From an uncultured Microbacterium sp. (GTDB lineage: Bacteria; Actinomycetota; Actinomycetes; Actinomycetales; Microbacteriaceae), in contig CANSLE010000009.1 of the NCBI GenBank assembly GCA_947647645.1, positions 1-21,283 of the forward strand: a stretch of 21,283 nucleotides of DNA. The letters run 5' to 3'. Numbering within the stretch: position 1 is the first letter of the stretch; every line of letters starts with the position of its first letter. The notes below the pieces were generated by a model. It was not told the origin of the DNA. It did not search any database and worked only from the letters and a program-made list of their open reading frames with translations. A program made the translations under genes and the position numbers. Below, in pieces: positions 9,325 through 15,796 of this stretch.

Positions 9325-10743
9325 TCAGCGCCCGACACGTCCGAGCTGTGTGGTGATCTCCGAGACCTGGTTGTAGATCGAGCGTCGTTCCTTCATCAGC
9401 TCGCTGATCTTCTTGTAGGCGTACATGACCGTGGTGTGATCGCGATTCCCGAAGAGCTGCCCGATCTTCGGGAGGGACAGGCTCGTGCGCTCGCGACACA
9501 GATACATGGCGATCTGCCGGGCTGTCGCGATCGACTGCGATCTGCTCGACCCGTACAAGTCGTCGACCGACAGTCTGAAGTACTGCGCCGTCGCGGTGAT
9601 GATGTCCGTGGGTGAGATCACGTTCGCGTCGTCGGTGTCCACGATGTCGCGCAGCACGGTCTGGGTGAGCGAGATGTCGAGAGTCGACCGGTTGAGGCTC
9701 GCGAAGGCGGACACCCGGATCAGCGCACCCTCGAGCTCGCGGATGTTGCTCGACACCTTCGTCGCGATGTACTCGAGGACCTCATCAGGCACGACAAGCC
9801 GTTCGGACTGCGCCTTCTTTCGCAGAATGGCGATGCGGGTCTCGAGATCGGGGGCCTGGACGTCGGTGATGAGGCCCCACTCGAAGCGGCTGCGCATGCG
9901 GTCCTCGAAGCCCGTCAGCAGTCGGGGGGGCACGTCGCTGGTGATGACGACCTGCTTGTCGTGATCGTGCAGCGTGTTGAAGGTGTGGAAGAACGCCTCC
10001 TGCGTCTCGGCCTTCCCCTGCAAGAACTGGATGTCGTCGATCATGAGGATGTCGACGTCGCGGTAGCGTGCCTGGAACGCCGATCCGCGGTTGTTGGCGA
10101 TCGAGTTGATGAAGTCGTTGGTGAACTCCTCGCTGGAGACGTACCTGACGCGGATGCCGGTGTACAGGCTCAGCGCGTAGTCGCCGATGGCGTGGAGCAG
10201 GTGAGTCTTGCCGAGGCCCGAGTCTCCGTAGATGAACAGCGGGTTGTACGCCTTGGCGGGCGCTTCGGCCACGGCCACGGCAGCGGCGTGCGCGAAGCGG
10301 TTGGACTGGCCGATCACGAAGTTGTCGAAGCTGTACTTCGGGTTCAGTCGGGTGTCGTTCCGAGACGGCGCGGGTGCGGTCTCGGCATAGTCCTCGGCCG
10401 CCGGTCGTGTCATGGGAACGGGGGCGGACGCCGACTGTGCGGCGAGGGGAACGGTGAGATGCGCGTCGGCCAGCTCCGGATTGACCACGACGCGGAAGGA
10501 GGATGCCGCGGGTTCCGCCTCGACCTGAGACAGCGCTTCCATGATGGGTGCGCGCAGTCGCTTGTTCAGCTGTGCAGCGGTGAGGTCGTTCGGCACATCC
10601 AGATAGAGGGTTCCGCCCATCACGCCCTGGGCGACGGCCAGGCTGAGGAAGCCCTGCAACTGGGGGGTGACGCGCTCATCGTTGGAGAGTTCGTGCAGCA
10701 CAGCGGTCCAGACGGGGACATCCGGAATCTCGTGCTGTGACAT
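9325..10743 (-). CDS. dnaA: Chromosomal replication initiator protein DnaA
   Basis: This 472-aa AAA+ protein binds DnaA boxes, opens oriC and recruits the helicase. Domain I (about 1-75) begins MSQHEIPDVPVWTAVLHELS. A short alanine/proline-rich linker (about 100-130) follows. Domain III has Walker A GDSGLGKTH (173-181), Walker B DILMIDDIQF (231-240), arginine-finger region RMRSRFEWG (282-290) and NIRELEGAL (333-341). Domain IV carries the signature FGNRDHTTVMYAYKK (431-445). The start is ATG with GGAGGGG four nt upstream. It is shorter than mycobacterial DnaA because of the linker. It reads away from rpmH and has DnaA boxes in its own upstream region, suggesting autoregulation. Confidence 0.98.
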   Translation of the reverse strand: MSQHEIPDVPVWTAVLHELSNDERVTPQLQGFLSLAVAQGVMGGTLYLDVPNDLTAAQLNKRLRAPIMEALSQVEAEPAASSFRVVVNPELADAHLTVPLAAQSASAPVPMTRPAAEDYAETAPAPSRNDTRLNPKYSFDNFVIGQSNRFAHAAAVAVAEAPAKAYNPLFIYGDSGLGKTHLLHAIGDYALSLYTGIRVRYVSSEEFTNDFINSIANNRGSAFQARYRDVDILMIDDIQFLQGKAETQEAFFHTFNTLHDHDKQVVITSDVPPRLLTGFEDRMRSRFEWGLITDVQAPDLETRIAILRKKAQSERLVVPDEVLEYIATKVSSNIRELEGALIRVSAFASLNRSTLDISLTQTVLRDIVDTDDANVISPTDIITATAQYFRLSVDDLYGSSRSQSIATARQIAMYLCRERTSLSLPKIGQLFGNRDHTTVMYAYKKISELMKERRSIYNQVSEITTQLGRVGR

Positions 10744-10820
10744 GTCCCCTCCGGGGGTGCGATCGGTGCGGGACAGGCGAACATCGACGACGACCGAGCC
10801 TGTGGATAACTACCGCTGTC

Positions 10821-10849
10821 ACGGTAGTCAGCGACCCTGTGAAGAGCAA
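10821..10849 (-). promoter_or_regulatory. Candidate dnaA promoter
   Basis: On the minus strand TTGCTC (10849-10844) and TACCGT (10826-10821) are separated by exactly 17 bp, a fair match to a housekeeping sigma promoter. A perfect DnaA box lies just downstream at 10801-10809, placed where DnaA binding could repress transcription. No mapped start is available. Confidence 0.4.
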
Positions 10850-10931
10850 CATCCACTGTAGTTGCGGCCCGCGTGTCTTCACCACACGCTATCCACAGTC
10901 GGTGGATAATGTTCCTTCCGGGTCCGTCGGT

Positions 10932-10960
10932 TTGAGTTCTTGTCACTCTCGACGTAGCCT
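10932..10960 (+). promoter_or_regulatory. Candidate rpmH promoter
   Basis: TTGAGT (10932-10937) and TAGCCT (10955-10960) are 17 bp apart on the plus strand and would give a leader of about 100 nt for rpmH. A further TTGACT at 10968-10973 has no good -10 partner. Confidence 0.45.
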
Positions 10961-11069
10961 TAGTCGGTTGACTTATGCCCTGGGGCGCCCTCGGACGCCC
11001 TCGGACAGTCCCTGTACCCGTGTCCCCGGTCTAGAGCGTTCGGGTGACCGCCGATCCGGAGTGATCCTC

Positions 11070-11207
11070 ATGAGCAAGCGTACGTTCCAGCCCAACAACC
11101 GTCGTCGCGCCAAGAAGCACGGCTTCCGCGCCCGCATGCGCACGCGTGCCGGTCGTTCGATCCTGTCGGCGCGCCGCGCCAAGGGTCGCACCGAGCTGTC
11201 CGCCTGA
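11070..11207 (+). CDS. rpmH: 50S ribosomal protein L34 (bL34)
   Basis: This 45-aa, strongly basic protein reads MSKRTFQPNNRRRAKKHG, then FRARMRTRAGRSILSARRAKG, and ends RTELSA, essentially the bL34 consensus over its whole length. It is a structural protein of the large ribosomal subunit. The ATG at 11070 has GGAG 8 nt upstream. An upstream in-frame extension exists but would read through the promoter region and is not credible. It is the first gene of the rpmH-rnpA-yidD-yidC-jag-rsmG cluster, the standard order next to dnaA. Confidence 0.98.
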   Translation: MSKRTFQPNNRRRAKKHGFRARMRTRAGRSILSARRAKGRTELSA

Positions 11208-11216
11208 TCAGACGAA

Positions 11217-11555
11217 GTGCTGGCGCGCGGGAATCGCATCACCCGCGGGGCGGAGTACAAGACCGTCGTCCGCAGGGGTGTCCGCTGTGCCGCCCCGCAC
11301 ACGGTCACGTACGTGATCGCTTCGGCGGAGGACCGCCCACCACGATTCGGATTCATCGTCAGCAAGCAGGTCGGATCCGCCGTCGCGCGCAACACCGTGC
11401 GCCGACGACTCAAGGCCGTCTGCGCTCAGGCGCTTTCTGACGTGCGCCCCGGAGCGGACGTCGTCATCCGTGCGCTTCCCTCCGCGGCATCCGCCGACTT
11501 CGCTCAGCTGCGTGACGAGGTCACGCGCTGCCTCGCTCGACGGGCCGCGGCGTGA
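11217..11555 (+). CDS. rnpA: Ribonuclease P protein component
   Basis: This 112-aa basic protein is the protein subunit of RNase P, which matures tRNA 5' ends together with its catalytic RNA; the RNA gene is not in this window. The family signature is visible as FGFIVSKQVGSAVARNTVRR, with the RNR-type motif RNTVRRRLK at residues 58-66. The N-terminus MLARGNRITRGAEYKTVVRRG is typical. It starts at GTG only 9 bp after rpmH with no clear ribosome site, so coupling to rpmH translation is likely. Its stop overlaps the yidD start (GTGA). Confidence 0.95.
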   Translation: MLARGNRITRGAEYKTVVRRGVRCAAPHTVTYVIASAEDRPPRFGFIVSKQVGSAVARNTVRRRLKAVCAQALSDVRPGADVVIRALPSAASADFAQLRDEVTRCLARRAAA

Positions 11556-11938
11556 GTACGACCACACTGCCCTCGTACGCGCTCGGCTCGGCGCGGTTGT
11601 CGGCGTCGGCCACGCTTGCGGCGATCCCGCTGCTGCCGCGCAACGTGGGTCTGCTCCTTCTCCACGGCTATCGCGCGACGATCTCCCACGTCTACGGGGA
11701 CGTCTGCAAGTACTACCCCTCGTGTTCGGCATATGCGGTGGGTGCCGTTCAACAGCACGGACTGGTGAAGGGCTCGGTTCTCACGGCCGCGCGGCTCGCG
11801 CGCTGTCACCCCTGGGCACATGGTGGAATCGATGATGTGCCCCTGCACACGCACTTCCGACACGAGTTGACCCGCCACGGGTTCGTCGTGCCATCCACAG
11901 ACGATGAGTCCGCGGACTCGTCGCCGAGAAAGGACTGA
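11552..11938 (+). CDS. yidD: Membrane protein insertion efficiency factor YidD
   Basis: This 128-aa protein carries the YidD core: YYPSCSAYA (54-62) and RCHPWAHGGIDDVP (84-97), with cysteines 52, 58 and 85. A hydrophobic stretch (AAIPLLPRNVGLLLLHGY, about 23-40) may bind the membrane as an amphipathic helix. YidD proteins help YidC-dependent membrane insertion. The GTG start overlaps the rnpA stop by 4 bp. The 22-residue N-terminal extension and acidic tail (DDESADSSPRKD) make it longer than the roughly 85-aa enterobacterial form. yidC follows after 3 bp. Confidence 0.93.
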   Translation: MSTTTLPSYALGSARLSASATLAAIPLLPRNVGLLLLHGYRATISHVYGDVCKYYPSCSAYAVGAVQQHGLVKGSVLTAARLARCHPWAHGGIDDVPLHTHFRHELTRHGFVVPSTDDESADSSPRKD

Positions 11939-11941
11939 TCC

Positions 11942-13066
11942 GTGCTGGATCTTCTGTACGCCGCGGCCGCCGCGACGCCCACCCCCGTCGTGCCGACGCC
12001 GACGACGCCCGCGCCGTCGAGCAGCCTCGATTTCTTCAGCACCATCATGTGGCCGTTCAAGTGGATCGTCGAGGCGATCCTGGTGTTCTGGCACTGGATC
12101 TTCACCTCTCTGGGTCTCCAGGCCGACGCCGGGCTCACCTGGGTCCTGTCGATCATGGGCCTCGTGATCGTGGTGCGCAGCGCGCTGATCCCGCTGTTCG
12201 TACGGCAGATCAAGAGCCAGCGCAAGATGATGGAAATTGCTCCTGAGCTGCGGAAAGTGCAGGAGAAGTACCGCGGCAAGAAGGATCAGCTCTCGCGTGA
12301 GGCCATGAGCCGCGAGACGATGGCGCTGTACAAGAAGCACGGCACCACACCGGTGTCGAGCTGTCTGCCGCTGCTGGTGCAGATGCCGATCCTGCTCGGA
12401 ATGTTCTACACGTTGAGCGACGTCAAGAAGCACGCCGAGTGGGGCTTCGGCGGTGTCGGACTGCTCAACAAGGAGCTCACGTGGCAGTTCTACGAAGCGA
12501 AGCTCTTCGGCGTCGCACCGCTGCACACGAGCCTGATCGAGGCGATCAACCAGAAGCCCGATGGATGGGAAGCCACCGTGGCCATCCTCATCGTGCTGGT
12601 CATCCTCATGATCGCATCGCAGTTCATCACCCAGTTGCAGATCATCTCCAAGAACCTGTCCCCCGAGGCCAAGGTGGGCCAGGCCTACCAGATGCAGCGC
12701 ATCATGCTGTATGTCCTCCCGCTGGCCTTCATCTTCTCGGGTGTCTTCTTCCCGCTCGGCGTGGTCCTCTACTGGTTCACCTCCAACATCTGGACGATGG
12801 TGCAGCAGTTCCTCGTCATTCGAAACCTCCCGACCCCTGGCTCGGATGCCGCGAAGGCGCGCGAGGAGCGTCTGGCACGCAAGGGCAAGGCCATCGACTC
12901 CAGCGGGAAGATCGTCCCGCTCGAGAAGTACGAGGCTGAGCAGCAGCGACTCTACGAAGAGGCGCAGAAGGCGAAGGCCCAAGCGCCCAAGCGCCAGCAG
13001 CCCGTCAGCAAGCAACGCGCGAAGAAGCAGTCGCAGCAGAAGAACAAGCCGACCACCGACTCCTGA
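11942..13066 (+). CDS. yidC: Membrane protein insertase YidC (Oxa1 family)
   Basis: This 374-aa protein inserts proteins into the cytoplasmic membrane, alone or with SecYEG. After a short Ala/Pro/Thr-rich N-terminus come hydrophobic segments at about 37-58, 65-88, 138-160, 212-235 and 252-290. The conserved groove arginine is probably Arg79 in IVVRSALIP. The cytosolic hairpin (about 91-135) contains QRKMMEIAPELRKVQEKYRG, and the next segment SSCLPLLVQMPILLGMFYTL; both are Oxa1-family hallmarks. There is no large periplasmic domain, as expected for a Gram-positive. The C-terminal tail (300-374) is highly basic and glutamine-rich, suited to ribosome binding. The GTG start has AGGA 8 nt upstream. 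Confidence 0.96.
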   Translation: MLDLLYAAAAATPTPVVPTPTTPAPSSSLDFFSTIMWPFKWIVEAILVFWHWIFTSLGLQADAGLTWVLSIMGLVIVVRSALIPLFVRQIKSQRKMMEIAPELRKVQEKYRGKKDQLSREAMSRETMALYKKHGTTPVSSCLPLLVQMPILLGMFYTLSDVKKHAEWGFGGVGLLNKELTWQFYEAKLFGVAPLHTSLIEAINQKPDGWEATVAILIVLVILMIASQFITQLQIISKNLSPEAKVGQAYQMQRIMLYVLPLAFIFSGVFFPLGVVLYWFTSNIWTMVQQFLVIRNLPTPGSDAAKAREERLARKGKAIDSSGKIVPLEKYEAEQQRLYEEAQKAKAQAPKRQQPVSKQRAKKQSQQKNKPTTDS

Positions 13067-13095
13067 GCGGGTCGACGATCTCCCGAGGAATACGC

Positions 13096-13602
13096 ATGAG
13101 CACCACTTCTGAGCACGACGCAGCTGAGCGCCCGGCCGCCACGATCGAGCAGCTCGAGCAGGAGGGGGACATCGCCGCCGACTATCTGGAGGGTCTCCTG
13201 GACATCGCCGACATCGACGGCGACCTCGCACTCGACGTGCGCAGTGGACGCGCGTACGTGTCGGTAGAGAACGACGATGCCGCTGCGCTACGCCTTCTCG
13301 CCGAGCCCGACACGGTCCAGGCGCTGCAGGAGCTCACCCGTATCGCGGTTCAGACGCGCACCGGAAGGTTCTCCCGCCTCATCCTTGACGTTGGCGGCTC
13401 TCGTGATGCTCGGCAGCGCCAGTTGGAGAAGCTGGTCGATCGAGCGATCGAGCGTTTGGATGAGGGTGCATCCCAGGCTTCCCTGCCGGCCATGACGAGT
13501 TATGAGCGCAAGCTCGTCCATGACATCGTCGCCGATCGTGGTCTCGTCTCAGAGTCGTACGGAGACGGGGCCGACCGCCACACCGTCATTCGTCGCGCCT
13601 GA
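13096..13602 (+). CDS. jag: Jag/KhpB-type RNA-binding protein (KH-R3H)
   Basis: This 168-aa protein has an acidic N-terminus, a KH-like domain at about 25-100 (VSVENDDAAALRLLAEPDTV, RFSRLILDVGGSRDARQRQL) and an R3H domain at about 105-168. The R-xxx-H motif is RKLVH (138-142), followed by GLVSESYGDGADRHTVIRRA. It lacks the Jag-N domain of firmicute proteins, as usual in actinobacteria. The family binds RNA and is linked to cell-envelope control; its exact targets here are unknown. It lies 29 bp after yidC with GAGGAA before the ATG, and 5 bp before rsmG. Confidence 0.92.
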   Translation: MSTTSEHDAAERPAATIEQLEQEGDIAADYLEGLLDIADIDGDLALDVRSGRAYVSVENDDAAALRLLAEPDTVQALQELTRIAVQTRTGRFSRLILDVGGSRDARQRQLEKLVDRAIERLDEGASQASLPAMTSYERKLVHDIVADRGLVSESYGDGADRHTVIRRA

Positions 13603-13607
13603 CCACG

Positions 13608-14261
13608 ATGACCGATGTTTCACGTGAAACGCCCGTGATCGAGCCTGAGCCAGCGGTCGCCACGGAGATCTTCGGTGATCGCATCGACCTCGCGCGACGG
13701 TTCACTGCCACGCTGGGTGAGCACGGTGAAGAGCGGGGTCTCATCGGTCCCCTCGAGCCGCCGCGGCTGTGGAATCGTCACATCCTCAACTCGGCGATCG
13801 CCGCTCCCCTGTTTCCTGTCGGAGGCCGGGTTGCGGACGTGGGCTCCGGGGCGGGCCTGCCGGGTCTCGTGCTGGCGATCGCGCGTCCCGACGTGGAGTG
13901 GATACTGATCGAGCCCATGGAGCGTCGCGTCGCGTGGTTGCGGGAGCAGGTGGCATCCCTCGAGCTGTCGAACGTGGAGGTCGTGCGCGCCCGCGGCGAG
14001 GATTGGAAGCGCGGTCCCATTCTGGATGCCGTGACGGCGCGCGCCGTGAGCGCGTTTCGGACTTTGATCCCGCTCACGGTCCCGCTGTTGCGAATCGGCG
14101 GCGAGCTGATTCTGTTGAAGGGCGCCAACGCGCAGAACGAGATCACCGCCGCAGCGAAGGCCATCCGCACCCACAAGCTGACCGATGTGCGGGTCGAGAC
14201 GATCGGCGAGGGCGTGATCGCGGAGCCGACCCGCGCCCTTCGCGCTGTGCGATCCGCCTGA
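13608..14261 (+). CDS. rsmG: 16S rRNA (guanine-527-N7)-methyltransferase RsmG (GidB)
   Basis: This 217-aa SAM-dependent enzyme methylates G527 of 16S rRNA; loss of the family member gives low-level streptomycin resistance. The SAM-binding motif I is ADVGSGAGLPG (76-86), followed by LIEPMERRVAWLREQ. The substrate-side motif LWNRHILNSA (54-63) is typical. The start ATG at 13608 is 5 bp after jag with no clear ribosome site. Codons 4-8 (VSRET) are written by a parS palindrome at 13616-13631, so the coding sequence here is constrained by chromosome segregation as well. It ends before the parS-rich gap. Confidence 0.96.
   Translation: MTDVSRETPVIEPEPAVATEIFGDRIDLARRFTATLGEHGEERGLIGPLEPPRLWNRHILNSAIAAPLFPVGGRVADVGSGAGLPGLVLAIARPDVEWILIEPMERRVAWLREQVASLELSNVEVVRARGEDWKRGPILDAVTARAVSAFRTLIPLTVPLLRIGGELILLKGANAQNEITAAAKAIRTHKLTDVRVETIGEGVIAEPTRALRAVRSA
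13616..13631. promoter_or_regulatory. parS site 1 (inside rsmG)
   Basis: TGTTTCACGTGAAACG matches the bacterial parS consensus TGTTTCACGTGAAACA in 15 of 16 bases, with a perfect 14-bp palindromic core. It lies in codons 3-8 of rsmG and encodes VSRET. ParB encoded at 15796-16830 is the expected binding protein. Confidence 0.95.
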
Positions 14262-14293
14262 CTCACGCTGCTACTGGGACGATCCGGTGGCGA

Positions 14294-14309
14294 CGTTTCA
14301 CGTGAAACA
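14294..14309. promoter_or_regulatory. parS site 2
   Basis: CGTTTCACGTGAAACA has a perfect 14-bp core and one mismatch at the first base of the 16-mer consensus. It lies 33 bp beyond the rsmG stop. The bases GGCGAC just before the core recur before site 5. Confidence 0.95.
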
Positions 14310-14399
14310 CCCGTCGTGGGAGCGTCGCCCAGGATGCCTGCGCACGATGCGCCGAAGGATCGGCCGAGAGGGAGCGTGTGGGCGACCCTGCACTCCTGA

Positions 14400-14415
14400 T
14401 GTTTCACGTGAAACG
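14400..14415. promoter_or_regulatory. parS site 3
   Basis: TGTTTCACGTGAAACG has a perfect core and differs from consensus only at the last base. It lies 106 bp after site 2 in non-coding DNA. Confidence 0.95.
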
Positions 14416-14572
14416 AAGCAGCAACATCCGTCGTGGTCGTGCACCGCAGACCGGCGGCGGGTCGGTCTGTGGGAGACCGCCACGGTTGCCGCTGAGGGTG
14501 AAGAGGTACGGCGGCGCGGGGCGACTTCAATGAGCTCGTCGTGGTACGCGGGCATCCGTGACGAGTCCGCGC

Positions 14573-14588
14573 CGTTTCACGTGAAACC
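14573..14588. promoter_or_regulatory. parS site 4
   Basis: CGTTTCACGTGAAACC has a perfect 14-bp core, with both outer bases off consensus. It lies 173 bp after site 3. Confidence 0.94.
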
Positions 14589-14764
14589 ACCGGCGGTCCA
14601 CGCCACTCACCACCCCTGTCGGCTGCGTGGCGCACGGATGACGCAGCCCGACCGGGGCCTCCGGAAGACACGGGTCGGACGGGACCACGAGTCGGTGCTC
14701 GGCGGGGGCCGGTCGGGGAGTCGAGCGGGGGTCGAACCGTCGATGAGCGGCACGTTCGCGGCGA

Positions 14765-14780
14765 CGTTTCACGTGAAACG
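14765..14780. promoter_or_regulatory. parS site 5
   Basis: CGTTTCACGTGAAACG has a perfect core, with both outer bases off consensus. It lies 192 bp after site 4 and about 80 bp upstream of parA, close to its candidate promoter, so bound ParB could also influence parAB expression. Confidence 0.94.
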
Positions 14781-14857
14781 AACCGCGGCTCCCGGCATCG
14801 GCATCCGGGGTCCGGGCCCTCGACTACAGTAGAGAAGTCCCGAAAAGACAGGAGTTG

Positions 14858-15796
14858 ATGGTGCCGGAATCGGAGAACACGACCGCACCCGCACCCTTCT
14901 CCATCGACGACAGTCCGATCGCGCGAGAGCTCGCCGATCTCACGTCCCGACGCAAGGCGCTGGATGCCGTGCACGTCGACTTCCACGGAGCGACGCGGGT
15001 CCTGACGGTGTCGAATCAGAAGGGTGGCGTCGGCAAGACGACGACGACGGTCAACATCGCGGCCGCGTTGGCGTCGCTGGGTGCGCGCGTGCTCGTCATC
15101 GACCTCGACCCCCAGGGGAACGCGTCCACCGCCCTCGGTGTGCCACACTCCGCCGACACCCCCAGTGTCTACGACGTGCTCATCGATGAGTTCCCCCTGG
15201 CCGATATCGTCCAGGTGAGCCCGGAGTCCCCCAACCTGCTCTGCGCGCCCAGCACGATCCACCTCGCCGGCGCAGAGATCGAACTCGTCTCACAGGTCGC
15301 GCGCGAGCATCGCCTGCGGACCGCCGTCGAGGACTATCTGGCCGGGACGACCGAACGCGTGGACTACATCCTGATCGACTGTCCTCCGTCGCTCGGATTG
15401 CTGACGATCAACGCCTTCACCGCGGCTGGTGAGCTGCTGATTCCGATCCAGTGCGAGTACTACGCGCTCGAGGGCCTCAGTCAATTGCTCGGCAGTGTCC
15501 GGATGATCCAGAAGCACCTCAACCCGCGACTTCACCTTTCGACGATCCTGCTTACGATGTACGACGGGCGAACCCGACTCGCGCAGCAGGTCGCCGATGA
15601 AGTGCGACAGCACTTCCCCCGTGAGGTGCTGCACACCGTCATCCCGCGGTCCGTTCGCGTGTCCGAGGCGCCCAGCTTCGGACAGACCGTGATCGCCTAC
15701 GACGGTCAGTCGGCGGGAGCGGTGTCCTATCGAGAGGCCGCTGTCGAACTCGTGCAGCGAGAGCACCGCATCACCACGAACGAGGAGAACTCCTGA
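14858..15796 (+). CDS. parA: Chromosome partitioning ATPase ParA (Soj)
   Basis: This 312-aa Walker-type ATPase dimerises on the nucleoid and moves ParB-parS complexes. The deviant Walker A is KGGVGKTT (55-62), followed by the A' motif DLDPQGN (82-88) and the Walker B-type VDYILIDCPPSLG. The C-terminus has RSVRVSEAPSFGQTVIAYD, typical of chromosomal ParA. A roughly 45-residue N-terminal extension precedes the ATPase fold. Starts available are TTG 14855, ATG 14858 and GTG 14861. AGGAG at 14850-14854 excludes the abutting TTG. ATG (3-nt spacing) or GTG (6-nt spacing, better placed) are both possible. It overlaps parB by one base. Confidence 0.95.
   Translation: MVPESENTTAPAPFSIDDSPIARELADLTSRRKALDAVHVDFHGATRVLTVSNQKGGVGKTTTTVNIAAALASLGARVLVIDLDPQGNASTALGVPHSADTPSVYDVLIDEFPLADIVQVSPESPNLLCAPSTIHLAGAEIELVSQVAREHRLRTAVEDYLAGTTERVDYILIDCPPSLGLLTINAFTAAGELLIPIQCEYYALEGLSQLLGSVRMIQKHLNPRLHLSTILLTMYDGRTRLAQQVADEVRQHFPREVLHTVIPRSVRVSEAPSFGQTVIAYDGQSAGAVSYREAAVELVQREHRITTNEENS

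Larger units (their letters stand above)
10744..11069. other. dnaA-rpmH divergent intergenic region with DnaA boxes
   Basis: This 326-bp gap separates divergent dnaA and rpmH. It contains a perfect DnaA box on the minus strand (10801-10809, TGTGGATAA as written on the plus strand), CTATCCACA on the plus strand (10889-10897) and a near-perfect minus-strand box (10901-10909, GGTGGATAA). Candidate promoters for both genes lie here. A 7-bp inverted repeat spans 10809-10828, and a 10-bp unit CGCCCTCGGA is perfectly duplicated in tandem at 10986-11005. The region probably combines dnaA autoregulation with a second, smaller origin lobe. Confidence 0.7.
14262..14857. other. rsmG-parA intergenic segregation region
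   Basis: About 600 bp hold no convincing gene. They contain parS sites 2-5 and, at the right end, TACAGT (14825-14830), a plausible -10 for parA, with a leader of about 21 nt. Frames are open on both strands only because the DNA is GC-rich; the palindromes translate as FHVK or VSRET depending on frame. I see no RNA gene or strong terminator here. Confidence 0.75.

Noticed and set aside
10986..11005. Two perfect tandem copies of CGCCCTCGGA, considered as an iteron or CRISPR-like repeat
   Set aside because: There are only two copies without spacers. It could be a small duplication in the rpmH leader and is not evidence of an array.
10737..11069. N-terminal extension of rpmH giving a 156-codon frame
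   Set aside because: It would read through DnaA boxes and promoters. bL34 is about 45 aa and has its own GGAG-ATG start at 11070.
11504..13231. Minus-strand open frame across yidD and yidC (about 575 codons)
   Set aside because: It is antisense to well-identified genes; the Arg/Leu/Asp-rich translation is a compositional artefact.
14287..14832. Plus-strand frame of 181 codons in the rsmG-parA gap with FHVK repeats
   Set aside because: The repeated peptide comes from parS sites that happen to share a frame. There is no ribosome site, the composition is Arg/Gly/Pro-rich and it resembles no family I know.
13778..15262. Long minus-strand frame across rsmG, the parS gap and parA (about 494 codons)
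   Set aside because: It is antisense to rsmG and parA and low in recognisable content. Its VSRET and FHVK repeats are just translated parS palindromes.
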